NCBI GenBank assembly: GCA_032358255.1 | Contig: JAULBX010021631.1 | Coordinates: forward strand, 1-64,000 | Direction of reading: 5' to 3' | DNA: 64,000 nt | DNA from: Heterotrichella gracilis | Taxonomy: Eukaryota > Sar > Xanthophyceae > Tribonematales > Xanthonemataceae | In this document: positions 24,501-35,800 of the stretch, in pieces | How positions within the stretch are numbered: position 1 is the stretch's first letter | Layout of the letters: the number at the start of each line of letters is the position of its first letter | Translations under genes and position numbers: made by a program | The notes under the pieces: model-generated | Seen by the model: only the letters and a program-made list of their open reading frames with translations | Databases searched by the model: none | Told to the model about the DNA's origin: nothing

Positions 24501-26400
24501 TGGTCAAGGTGGTAGAGTGGGTAAGGCCTTTGTTGCATTAACGTTTCCGCACATCAGGGGTTGAGCCACAGGACTAGGAACCGCTGCCACGGAGATTAGT
24601 GCAACAGCCATGTGGGGACTGCCTGGGGACTGCAGCGTATGCAACTGCAGCACTGAACTGCACCACTTCCAAGAGTGCAACCCATGTACAACACCACTTG
24701 GAAGGCCTCCAACCACATCCAATCACATCCAGCCACAAGGCAGCGCTGCCCGGGCAAAGTGAAACATCACTACCATTATGGCTTTTAGGGCTGCGGGAAA
24801 TGCTTACCCGCCAGCCGCCAGTCCACTGGTGGTCCCCAGGTCAAAGCTCACAGGGCCTGAGGAAGCGGTGGTCTGCATGTCAGGCGACTCGCTGGCGGTG
24901 CATGCGCGCGTGGCCCCGTTCTCCATCACGTTGACGCAGGTCACGTAGACGTTCATGCTGGTGGTGGGGCCGGCGCCGTTGGCGGTGGACCCTGCAGAGG
25001 GGGGCAAGCACGTCATGTCGCAAACCCTAAACCCTAAATCACTTGCCGATGAGGGTTGCCGTTGGCAGTGGACCGTGCAGAGGGGGGCAAGCACGTCATG
25101 TCCCAAACCCTAAACCCTCCATGCTGAACCCTACACCCCTACACCCTAAACCCTCAATGCTGAAGCCTAAATCCCTTGCACCTAAAGGTGGAACCGCAGA
25201 GAGGGCAAAGCACGTCGCAAACCCTATACCCTAAACCAGTTGCAGTTTGAGGGGTGTAAGAGGTGGAGGTACCTGCAGTGGGGCAATGGTACCACTCTAA
25301 AAGAGGCAGCCAGGGAGGGTATACCGACCCATGCAAGTGTCAAAACGAGCTGCATGCATATATGTATATACTAGTAGCAAGCAGGCATAGATGGCGGTGG
25401 AGGTGCAGCTGCGTACATGCTGGCGTGACTTTGTAGCCGGCCACCATCCCGGCGACCAGCGTGTTGTCCACGGTTGGCGCTGCTGCTTTGGTGGTCAGTG
25501 CCTGCACTGTCACTGACGAGGTGGCGGTGCTCTTGGCGCCCTCGGTGCCATCCTTTCTCACAGTGGAGACCTGGAGGTTGTAGGACCTGGGCACCAGAGG
25601 AACTATGTTGGGCTGGCAGGTTACAGGGAGGTAAGTGGAGTTGTTGCAAGAGGTCGCCACCGGGTGGGGTTTGAGGCAATTGCACTACTTGCAAGTAGTG
25701 CAAGGGACACTGCTCAGGTTGCGCCCTGTGCTCAGAGCAGAGTGCTCAGACGCGCAACACTCTTTGAGCGCTTGAGTCAAGAAGCAAAGTTGCGGTCTGG
25801 TCCCACTGGCACCCATGCATGTGAATAGCAGGGTATACGTAGCGCGCTTCAAGGCCACTAGTGCACGCACTCACCCTCCCGCGGTCAAGGTAGGCAGCTT
25901 GACGGTGTACGGAGTTGGGCTGACAGAGGTACCGGAGGACTGTGGCACCTGGACGGATATCAGCTGGGTGCCGCATATGGCCGAGTTGGCGCACTTGAAG
26001 AAGACGTTGTAGTGGTCGACGGTGAAGCCGATGGCCAGGTTGACTGCAAGGGGCGCGGCAAGCAGCTCAAGAAACGGAAACCCAAAAAATGGTACAAGGT
26101 TACAAACGGGTGCAACTAGTTGATAGTCAGAAAGAAAGGATGTACCTATCGCAGCTGTGCAGAGTGGCGCCGTACGTGTACATGCATGTACATGCATGAC
26201 GCAGCTGCATGCAACAGCTCACCTCGGTCGAAAGACGCAGTCAGCCCATACGTGTCGCTTGTCAGGGCCAGCTTGACGTTACTGGGCGCCGGGGGTTGCG
26301 CGCTGCACAAGGTGGCAAGCAGCAAGGGCACAAGCGCTAGCCAGGCGAAGCTGGCGAGCTCGAGGCCAGGCCGATGCCCGGGGTGGTGTCGCGTCAACAT
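18513..26400 (-). CDS. Secreted FN3/proline-rich/root-cap (VWD-like) protein
   Basis: Probable extracellular matrix or cell-wall protein of about 1197 aa. Exons (minus): 26223-26400, 25875-26043, 25417-25586, 24808-24991, 24150-24355, 23713-23857, 23277-23458, 22535-22700, 21745-21873, about 21255-21441, 20560-21145, 19475-20266, 18994-19262, 18513-18743. Begins with a signal peptide (LALVPLLLATLCSAQ). Repeated FN3-like units follow, each split over two exons with the same phase (LYSVQVS-, VYSFSVQ-, LYSFQIS- starts; VWTPG and VTWNPG ends). Then comes a pherophorin-like block of about 17 SPPPSPVL units, then GDPHIYGFDGKHFDFPG, the VWD/root-cap signature, and VDMHGVLGQTWR, typical of plant root-cap/LEA-related proteins. 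The exon ending near 21255 seems to use a GC donor and is the weakest junction. An extra possible exon lies at 22050-22203 (YNVMWEAVENLPVSG). Introns hold many exon-edge copies. Confidence 0.85.
19780..20240 (-). repeat. 24-base coding minisatellite (SPPPSPVL)
   Basis: In-frame tandem repeat of a 24-base unit inside the root-cap gene, about 17 copies with scattered substitutions (PQRSP, PSMVL, PSPEL). It encodes a hydroxyproline-rich spacer like those of volvocine pherophorins. Copy number is likely to vary between strains. Confidence 0.9.
20463..20512 (-). repeat. Copy of root-cap gene exon 11 end
   Basis: Matches the 3' edge of the exon ending at 20560 (gtcagcaccgtgccctcata, aggtacatgg), lying in the following intron among CCCTAAA motifs. 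Confidence 0.85.
21660..22035 (-). repeat. Copies of both edges of root-cap exon 9
   Basis: The exon at 21745-21873 is flanked by copies of its own edges. At about 21662-21705 lies a copy of its 3' end (aaccctacctgg.aggtgcca). At about 21920-21955 and 21998-22025 lie copies of its 5' end (ggaaggagt.ca..cctgggtggc). Confidence 0.85.
23180..23226 (-). repeat. Copy of root-cap exon 7 end
   Basis: The string gcgcacctgg.gtccatgtgacggcgacaaa repeats the exon 7 end and donor at 23270-23300, again next to ccctaagcaagggt. Confidence 0.9.
24500..24590 (+). other. tRNA-like segment in an intron
   Basis: Contains an A-box-like tggtagagtgggtaaggc and, about 45 bases on, a B-box-like ggggttgagcc. It lies antisense in an intron of the root-cap gene. 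A clean cloverleaf cannot be drawn by eye. It could be a decayed tRNA gene or tRNA-derived SINE. Confidence 0.25.
25015..25290 (-). repeat. Copies of root-cap exon 4 start
   Basis: Three copies (about 24990-25040, 25060-25115, 25185-25235) of the acceptor region of the exon starting at 24991 share ggcaagcacgtcatgtc followed by caaaccctaaaccct. The telomere-like part is itself inside the repeated unit. Confidence 0.85.
25680..25703. repeat. Perfect 24-base palindrome
   Basis: Each half reads ttgcactacttg, so the 24 bases equal their own reverse complement. It lies in the root-cap gene intron between 25587 and 25874. Confidence 0.9.
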
Positions 26401-29400
26401 GGGACCAGGTAAACTTGCGGGTGTTGAGAGAAGTGCTGCGGGGGCCGGAATCACAGGCGGGAACAGAACCTGCAGCGTACAGAGCACCTTGAGGCGTTGA
26501 TTGGAGGAATTGGGTAGTGTGGAGCAGCGCGCCAACGAGTGCATGCATGTGCAAGTACTGTACTTTAGTGCATGCATGCGCCGCGTGGGTCATAGGTGCG
26601 CTACAGACATACACTCGAGAGAGGTTGAAAATTGGGCAGGTTCACGTCCTATTCAGAAAGGGTGGACGCCCTTACCGTGTGTTACAGGCCGATTATCCTG
26701 GACACTTGGTTCCTTCGACAATGCCACTGGGTACCCGGTGTTTGCTGCTTCGTCTTTGCAAAGTTCAGTTGACTAGTTTGTTTGCAACTGCGAACCACCT
26801 AAAGTGGACAACGTCAACAAACACAGACCCGTGAGGAGTCTGATGTCTACGCTATGCTCACTGATGGCAAACCGCGCAGTTCCAAACTGCCCTATTGTGC
26901 GTTTGCGCGAGCATATATGGTGCCTCCTGTGCGGCAAAGAGGGCGGCCAGGCGGGAACAGTGTGTGAGGGCAGTACACAAAACAGCACGACGTCGTACAT
27001 GCTGACGAGCGCAACGCCGTCATGTGACTAACTTTCGACCCCATCACGTGGTCACATGCAGCCCATATCTTGATCACATGCAGCCCACATGACGTACCAT
27101 GATGTTATTCATGGCGTACCATGCCGCCTGCGGCGCCCGCAGTACAACTTTTCAGTCCCAATTCTACCTTCGTAGGTCATTTTCCCTCCTGGGTGGGCGC
27201 TCCCTCGCCTGGGCACTGGGCGCTAGAGGAGGTTTGTTGGCGGCTCACTGCTTCACGCTATGCCAATCGTAAGCTTTGGTCCTTGCCTTAGCTCAGCTGG
27301 TTGAACCTACTGATATCTGGAGAAGTGATTGTATGGGGTTGATGGGTTATCTTGCCTGTATAGGGTTAACTTTTATGTGGCGCTTGCGCTTTGTACTGGC
27401 CCAGGTTTGCCAGTAAGTGCAACTTGTTCGCGCACACCTGGAGGCATGCAAAACCACTTCCAGTGATCTCAGCTCCGCTGTACAGTGCAAGTGCCCCCAC
27501 CAAAGAACAGGGAAGTTTGCAACCTAGGCCTGCACTAGCGCTTCCATGCAGTCCTGACCAGACCCCACTCAGGGCTGGGTTGGACTTGCAGTTGCTTGCA
27601 CCAACTGCAAGACTCCTAGTCGGCCATGCCAACAGTGCTCGTCAGGGGCACCAGTGGTAACCCATTCATGGAATATTCCCTGAAACCTGGGCGCGCTTCT
27701 GGCCTGGGCGAAGCGGCCACATATGTGCACACTAGGAGCTTTGCAAGCAAGCCATGCTGACTTTGGTGGCACAGGGTAGTGCAAGTAAAGCAGGTGTGAA
27801 GTCCCCCAAAAATAAAAATACATCAATGTGGTAACACAGCACTGACCACTTGGAACTCCAGCACCCACAACTGCTGAGACCTATTATTGTGGTGTTATGT
27901 GTGATTGAGCCGGTGCAGAGGGTGGGGCCTAGTGCAGCTGTGCTTGACCATGCCCACCATGTTGTGGCGCTGCGGGAGCTTGTTCATACCCTAAACCCTA
28001 AACCCTAATGCGTGAGGCATGTATCATGCGGCATAACGTGTGCGTGCGTATGGCCGGCTAAAGGTTTGGCCAACAGAGACCTCACAGTGGTTAGTGTGTG
28101 CATGGCATGGCGAGGGACCCGTCGGCGGGGAGGTCGGGGCATTTGAGGGGTGCCACGCTTTGTTATGCGGAACTAGTGGCTTGTGTGTGGGAGGTGGCAG
28201 GGAGCGGGCTGGAGCGGGGATTGCAATTGGTGTGTGGGTGTCAACGGTCTGTAGTGTGACATGCTTCTTTGATACGAGAAATGCTGCAGGCTGAATACCT
28301 ACCAGGGCTTAGGGATTGGGGGTCGTGCCTCCTGATTCTGTTAGGGACATAGCCCTGGCGGGAAAGGCAGGAATGCCATGCCATGGGAGGTTCGAGCTCC
28401 ATATGCATGGATTGGGTTGGGCAAAAATCTCACCATACCCCCAAACGGCGTTAACCAGCGTTAACGAGGGTTAAGCAAGAGGAAGCGCAGCGAGGCTGCA
28501 GCGATCAGCCTGAGGAGAGCATTGGTGGAGAATGAACAGCAAATACATAGTGTAACCAGATGCACCTAGAAGAATGCAGCAACGTCCTCATGGTGTTCAG
28601 TCAGATTATGCAGCAGTGTGTTGTTTACATGGAAAAAAGGTATCAATTTTGGCGTACTGGTTTTTGGGCTGGCAAAATACTCATTCATGAACTAAATCAA
28701 GTCATTTTTATAATATGCAAAAACATTTTCCTTTAGCAAGGGAAAGCCCATGCATGCATAAAGAAAAGTGTCACTGTTTCCTCTCACTAAGCCAGGGTTA
28801 CCTTACCCAACTCGCGCAGAACGAGTCCTTCAAGGCATCTTCTGCAAAATAGACCTCCGGATATTGCTCCACCTGCTTTTCCAGAGCATGCTTAGGTGGT
28901 GCAATCGGCACCCGCCACCACCTCCTGTAGCCTGGAATGCGCTAGAAGTCCTTCAAGGTAACCTTGGTAAGTACCATCCGACAAGTATTTCCATCTACTC
29001 GCAGTACATGGGTGAAAGCCTTAGATCGGAGGTATTTTGTGCTTGAAAACCGCAGCTTGAGCTGGCGAAGGGTGGGGGTGTTTGGCCATGGAAGCTCGCC
29101 TGAGCGGGTTTGAAAGACCTCAAGAGCCGTACGGCAAGTTGCAGTTGGCCCTGAATCGCACTAAAGTAACGTCTTTCACCCATGAGGATAGTGGCCCCAA
29201 GCTCCCTGGCCATTGCGCTTGTCATGCGCTGGTCGAAGCGTTTCGACACCGAATTGGACACCCAGTTGCATGTCACGTGCGGCGCAGTCCGGTATCCGAG
29301 GTGCGTACCCAACGCGTGCTTTGACGACCGAACGAAGTGGGTTTTACTGCGTTGCAGGGTTGCCCGCTTTGGGCAACACATTCCCGCCACTGGGAAGGGA

Positions 29401-29867
29401 TTATGTTATCACGTACACCAGTGACCATACGCCCTTCCAGCCGCCCAACAGCCTAGCTACAGACCCCGCTGTTGCAAACACGCGTCACAGACTGGGTGCT
29501 TACCCCCAGGCTCACCTCGTCAACCTTGACAGCAGCAGCACCACGATTGAGCAGCAGCAGCAGCAGCAGCAGCAGCTGGGAAAGTATACTTTGATTTCAC
29601 TATTTTTACCCTACAGAGTCTGGAAGGTGAGAAGGGGGTGCAATTCAGCGGCCTTCAACACACCACACCCACAGCCTCAACCACAGGCACAGCAACCACC
29701 CAGCAAACCCAACCCCGACAACATCAACCAACCCCAGCCAGCAGCAAAGACAGCGAAGCCTGCTCAACCTCCTAATCACACCACCCACCCACACTACCCC
29801 TAGCGCTACCATGCTCAGCAGACCCCATCCCTCCCCCTCTTAGCAACACCCCCTGGATTACACACCA
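26401..29867. other. Long spacer between divergent genes
   Basis: Separates the root-cap gene (minus) from the receptor-like kinase gene (plus) and should hold both promoters. No gene is convincingly supported. Direct repeats tcacatgcagccca and cgtaccatg occur near 27050-27115, a GGTTCGAGCTCC B-box-like string near 28391, and single CCCTAAA arrays near 27988-28005. A plus-strand ORF at 29213-29803 (196 aa) with a glutamine tract has no recognisable domain, and its reading frame differs from the kinase gene. Confidence 0.5.
29549..29575 (+). repeat. CAG trinucleotide repeat
   Basis: Nine consecutive CAG units, preceded by a short interrupted one near 29530. In the overlapping ORF they encode glutamine, but coding status is unproven. 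Confidence 0.9.
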
Positions 29868-32800
29868 ATGCAGCCCCCACCAGCGCCCCCCGCCGGAGCA
29901 CTACCACACACCACCTGGACCCATCCCACCCCCCACCCCCACCCCCGCCACCACCTCACATGGGGCCGACTAGCCGCCGCCCTCGCACCCCGCCTACTGT
30001 TGCTGGTGGCGTGTCTGGTCACCACACGCGCCCTGCACACCGAGTCACCCCCCAGCGACCACCTCCCAGGGGGGGTGTTTCACCCTAACGAGGGAGGGGT
30101 GGCGCCCGGCTGCGGCGCTGCGGGCTGCGACCAAGAGGTGGGGGGAGATGGTGGGGGGTGGGGTGGACCGGTGGTGCCAGACCAACCCCCACACCCCACA
30201 CCAGCCAGCGCAACGGCGGCGCTGACAGGGGTGGTGGCCCACCACCCCCAGCCGCCCACCAACGCCCAGCAATCCGCACCCCCCTCCTGGCTGCAATCCC
30301 TGTTTGCCCCACTCGCCTGGCCTAGTGGCGGGCGCGATGGTGACAGGTGGCGGGGCGAGCGGCGGGGGCGGTGGGTGCGCCATGCTGACGTGGCGCCGCG
30401 GGGCCCAGCCAGGTGGCGCTCATCCAGGGTTCTGGTGGAGCAGGCCCCCCCCCATATGGAGGTGCTGTCCGGGGTGGTGGAGCTGCACATACAGGTGCGT
30501 GGGGAAAATTCTAGTAGGGTTTTTGGGCGTGCCGCAAGGGACTGGTTTGAGACTTAGTGACATCTGTGCATGTGTGGCCCTGCACGGCTCAGTAATACAG
30601 AGCTGCGGACTGCGGGCAGCACGCCACCCCACCCCAGGTGCTTCGCACCAATTCCACCCCCTCCTTCCCCTTTGCTTTAGGTCCAGGCCCTGAACGGCTC
30701 CTCCCTTGACCTGTGCATCCAGCGCTGCGCCCACGGCTATGTGTGCGGGTGGCAGAACGTGTGGGCGGTGCCCTGCCAGCTGGCGCCAAGCAGGCTGTGG
30801 TACTGGGAGCAGGCAACAGGTACCACTTTAATGGTATTAGATCACTGCTTTTTCTAATTGTTAATGTTGTCATTGATGTTTGGGCGGTGCCCTGCCAGCT
30901 GGCGCCAAGCAGGCTGTGGTACTGGGAGCAGGCAACAGGTACTAACATTGCTATTGAACACTCAAAATACAAATTGTGTTGTTCATTGCTGTGTGTCGTA
31001 TTGGGAGCAGGCAACAGGTACCCGTTTGACGGTATCAGACCATCGTCATTTCTTATCTTGATGTTGTTGTTATTATTCTGTGTGTGCCAACTGACACCGA
31101 CCAGGCTGGGTGCTGGTTCCTGATCAGGCTTTGCAACCAGTTGGGGTGTGATCGGCACTAACGCCTCGATCTAAACAATGAACCCCCCTCTGCACATCCC
31201 AGGGCTCATCATGTACATCGGCGACCCCCCTGCGCGCGAGCCCACATGCCTCACCGGCTGCACCAGCCACGCAATAGGCGAATCAGCCTGCGCCATGTCA
31301 GCACCGCCAAATTTCAATGTGGTGTGGGGGGCGTGCCTGGGATCCCGGGCGCAGCAGTGGGAGCTGACCAGCGATGGGCTGATTCAGAACAGGCACAGCG
31401 GGCTGTGTGCCACGCTGGCATACAGGGACTGCGGCATGTTCAGCAGCTGCCAGGTATGTGGGGTTTAGGATTTAGGGTTTAGTGTCGATTCCGTACTGGA
31501 ACTGTGGGAGGTTCAGCAGTTGCTAGGTGGGTGTGGGGGTTGGGGTGGTGGTGGAAATTAGGACTCCACCGTCCACACCACAATCATCTAGAAGCCCTCC
31601 TTTTTTCCTTCCTCGCCCTCTTCAAACCTCCACTTTCAGCCTTCCCAGCAGGAGGATGTGTACTTCATGCGCCTGCAGATGACAACATGGGAGTGCTTAG
31701 GGTGTATGATTTAGGGTTTCCGGGTGCCTTGTTAATCCTCACCCTTCCCCACCCCTTCAGGAGGAGGACGCCTGGTTCATGGGCCAGCAGATGTACAACA
31801 TTGAGGTGGCAAACTGCACCGGGGGTCAGCTGCAGCACTTCACTGCGGTGGGAGTGCAGCACAGGAAGCCACCAAAGGCGGTCCCGCTGCAGGTAGGGCT
31901 ATTACCTTGTAAAAATATATGCCCGAAACCCCACTCGCATCCCGAGGTGTGGGGTTTGATGTCATGGGAAGCCACTGCAGGTGGGATCAGGAACCCTGAG
32001 GGTTGGTTGCTACGGTTTGGGGCAGGCGGTGCAGCGGGAAGCTCCAAGCCTACATCACTCTGCAACATTAGTACGATTAGGAATATCTGTATAGCTACCA
32101 AATACCCGCTGCGCCCTGTGCCCAAGTGGCTGCGCCCACTCTAAACCCTAAACCCTCACCCTCTCTCACCCTCCCCTTCCCCACATCCCCCTCGCAGCTC
32201 CCCCCCTCCGTCCCCTCCTCCCTCCCCTCGGAGCTGCCCGACTGGCGCGCCAAGCTTGCCAACGCCACCACCTCGCCACTCTTCAAGGTCATGGCCAAGG
32301 GGGGCGTGGGCAAGGGGATGTGCATAGCGGCGCAGATGGGGAGCGGGTGCGGGGGCGGGCCCTCGGACAAGGTGCGGGGAAGGGTTTTGGTAGGGTTTTG
32401 GGTAGGGTTTTGGGCGGGCTCTTGGACAAGGGTTTTGGGGAGGGTTTCATGATTGTGTGCTTGATGAGTTTTGGGCACGGCTGGGTAGGGCTCTGTGAAG
32501 GGTGCTGCGGGCTGGCCTTTGTCCAAGGTGTGCGCGACAGTGGTTTTGGGGAGGTCGATAACTTTAAGAGATGAACCTTGACACGACATACCAAAGTCAA
32601 GGTCCTGGCGTATGCGTATCCTCGGAATATAATGCGCCCTTATAATAATGTCACATTATTAATCTTCCTTAAATTTGTGGATTGATGATGCACCCCTTTC
32701 CCCCCCCAGGTTGTGTGCGCCTGGCAGAACGCCCTGCTCCTCCCCTGCACCTCCTCCTTCTCTCCCCTGGACCCCCCTACCGCCGACCAGCTGTGGGTGT

Positions 32801-35800
32801 ATGACCCAGACACAGAGGCGGTGGTGTGGGGGGGCGACCTAGGGGCGCTGGTGTGCTTGGAGATGTGCACCACAAGCAACGCCACGCAGGGGGGGTGCGC
32901 GCTGCTGCCGAACCAGCAGAACGTCGGTGCGTGGTGGGGTTGCTCAGTTGGTGGTGTGTGGTGCAGATGTGCGCCACTGGCAATGCCATGCAGGGATATC
33001 CACGCTGCTGTTGGACCAGTATGAGATTGTCACAGTATTTCTACTGCAACCGTAGTACGTAAGTGGATTGCAGGTTGCAGGTTACCGTGTTCATCAAAAC
33101 ACTGTAATTTTAAACTGTAAGCGGGCTCCGCAGGGTGGCGCACCTGCACGGTAAACTGGGGCAATGTCTTTGAACCCAGTGGGTAAATCACTACCGTGCT
33201 TGTAGCTTATCATGTGGTGCCGCAGGGTGGCGCACATGCACCGGCGAGCTGCCGCAGCAGTGGCATGCAGACGGGGACATGGTGCGCAACCGCGCATCCC
33301 GATCTATGTGCCTGGGGGCCAGACCCCTGTGCTATGCGCGGCCAGGGGTCGAGGCCCTGGGGAGCCTGAGAGGGGAGGTCAATGGGGTGGCTGTGGAGGG
33401 ATGCCTGGATGCGGTGGGGTTGGAGACGCCGTGGGCCTACGCTCCCTACCGGGGGACCGATGGGGACGGATGGGTGCTGAATGTGCAGGTGGGTGGGGGT
33501 CATCAGTCCTTGGCACATTTGGTCCATGCATGTATCTCAGCAGAATCTTAGGGGGATTGGTCTGTGATCAAATGCGTACCCATACCTTCTGACAGCACCC
33601 ACTTGCCACATGTCATTCCATTCCACCCCATCCCTATTGGGCACCTACACTCGCTCATATGCCCCCGCCTTACTGAAATGCTGCCATGTGACTGATATGC
33701 AACCAACGGCAGTATAGTAACGGTTCTAAGCGACTGACCAACTGACTCACGTGCCCGCCTCCCCCAGATGGTGCCATGTGGCAACGATGGCGAGAACAGC
33801 ACGGTGCACTGGTACCCATATGACGGGGCGGGGTCTGCGGATCTGACGCCGAATAACAGGGGGCCTAAAGACGAGGGGCCATTCCGGCCCCCCACCCACG
33901 ACGAAATGACGCTCATCTACGGTGCGCGCCTGCAGGGGTGCTGCGTACACCCTCCTGTAGGGTTTGCACATGTGTCGATGCCGGGGATTGGGCTGCTTTG
34001 CGCGGGACTGCGATTTAAGTTAGATGCAAACAATTAATTGCATTGCCCCCTGTGCTTGCTCTGATCCACCTACTCTTCTCTGATTGCCGTGTAAACCCCC
34101 AATGTCTCGCAGCCCCGACTCCTAACCCTCATTTCCGTAGCCACACCTGTCCTGCTTCGTCCACCCAGTCCCCCTTGTTGGCCCCTTTAAGGCTCCACTT
34201 TAACCCTCAATTCCAACACACACACGCCACCTGGCTCTTGGGGTGCCAACACGCTCATCCCTGTGTGTTATCATCCCTGTGTGCTTGTCCCAGGGATGTC
34301 CATTGGCATCGCGGCGGGGATTGGGCTGTGCCTGTTGGTGTTCTCTCTGCACCAGCGCCAGCTGAGGCAGCAAGGGGGGCGCAGGGGGGTTGAGGAGGGG
34401 AGCGAGGTGCGGGGCCTGGATGTAGGTGGGGATGGGGTGCATGCCTGTGGGTGGGGACGTGCAGCAGGATCAGGCAATATACGCCCCAAATGCCTTTGGC
34501 GCCGAACCCTACATCCAGGGGGAAAAGGTGGAGAAGAAGGTTCAACTGGACTGTTCAGGGTGTTGCGGCCACGCATATATACCTGTTTACAGATCGTTGC
34601 TCTACCCTGTTGTAGGGGTGAGACTTTCCTGCGCCATGTGGCAATGAAACAGCCATGCTTGCAGTGCCCCACTGGCGGCACCTACTGTAGCATGAAGCAT
34701 CTAACCCCACCTTACAGTTTCCCACACCTTCCACCAACTCCCCAACCACCCACTCCTCCGCAGGTGGTTTCCCTCCTCTCCTCCACCGCCCCCCGCGCCC
34801 CCCTTGTGGACATGGACTCTGCTGAGATCCTCGGGAACCCTACCCTAGGGACCGTGCACTCGGTCTCCTCGGCTCAGCTCTCCAAGGCGATCAGCATTGA
34901 GCTGAGCGCGGCCAGCAGCGACTGGGAGATCAGCCCCGACGAGATTGAGCTGTGTAAGAACCCTGATGGCACGCCCTGCCTGCTGGGGTCGGGCTACTTT
35001 GGATCGGTGCGTGTGAGGGATAGGGGAGTGGGGGCGGGAAGGTGGGGTGGCGGTTTGAAAATCGGGGTGGGTATGGAGGGAGGTGCTGTGGATCAGTGCC
35101 TGTATTGCGGGGTGCACCACAGGGTTACCCCCGCCGCCAACTGGTACTACCTTGTGGCACTGATAATTCTCAAAGTACTTTCTACACCGAACTATAACCC
35201 TTGCCCTCAACCCTGAACCCTCACCCGGCAGGTGTACTGCGGCATGCGCACGGCATTGCCCCCCACGGCACCAAAAGGTTATTCCTAAATGCCAAACCCT
35301 GAACCCTAACCCCGCAGGTGTACCGCGGCGTGCGCCACGGCGTTGCCCCCGTGGCTGTCAAGGTGCTGCGCAACAGCGAGGTGCACCAGATGGAGGAGCT
35401 GAAGGCGGAGGTGGCCATACTGCGGTCATGCAGGGACACAAACATAGTGCTCTTCCTGGGGGCGTGCTTCCAGGTCGGTTAGCAGTGAAGTGATTGTGAG
35501 AATTATGGAACCCAGGGGAAACCATGTTGAATGCAGTTATGGTGCCAGCTGATCTCTGTTTTGCGAGGTAGACTTGAGTAAGCTTGGCTTCATCGGCCCC
35601 CCAATTCCAGCCCTTGCCCCTTCCTTTTGTGGGTGGATCTTCATCCGCCTCCATTCATCTCCTCGCCTGTACTTGGCCCCGTCCTCTCCTCCTCCCTCCC
35701 CTCCCTACCTGTTCTTATACCTCACCCCCCACCCCCTACCCCTCTCCCTGCAGTCTGAGCAGGTTATGATGGTGACCGAGCTGCTGCACGCCGACCTGTA

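Noticed and set aside
27280-27305. tRNA gene (ttagctcagctggtt looks like a D arm)
   Set aside because: No matching T arm (GGTTCGANNCC) within 60 bases and no acceptor stem pairing.
29213-29803. Separate 196-aa protein-coding gene with a glutamine tract
   Set aside because: Low-complexity Pro/Gln content, no domain, overlapping ORFs on the other strand, and no link in frame to the kinase gene.
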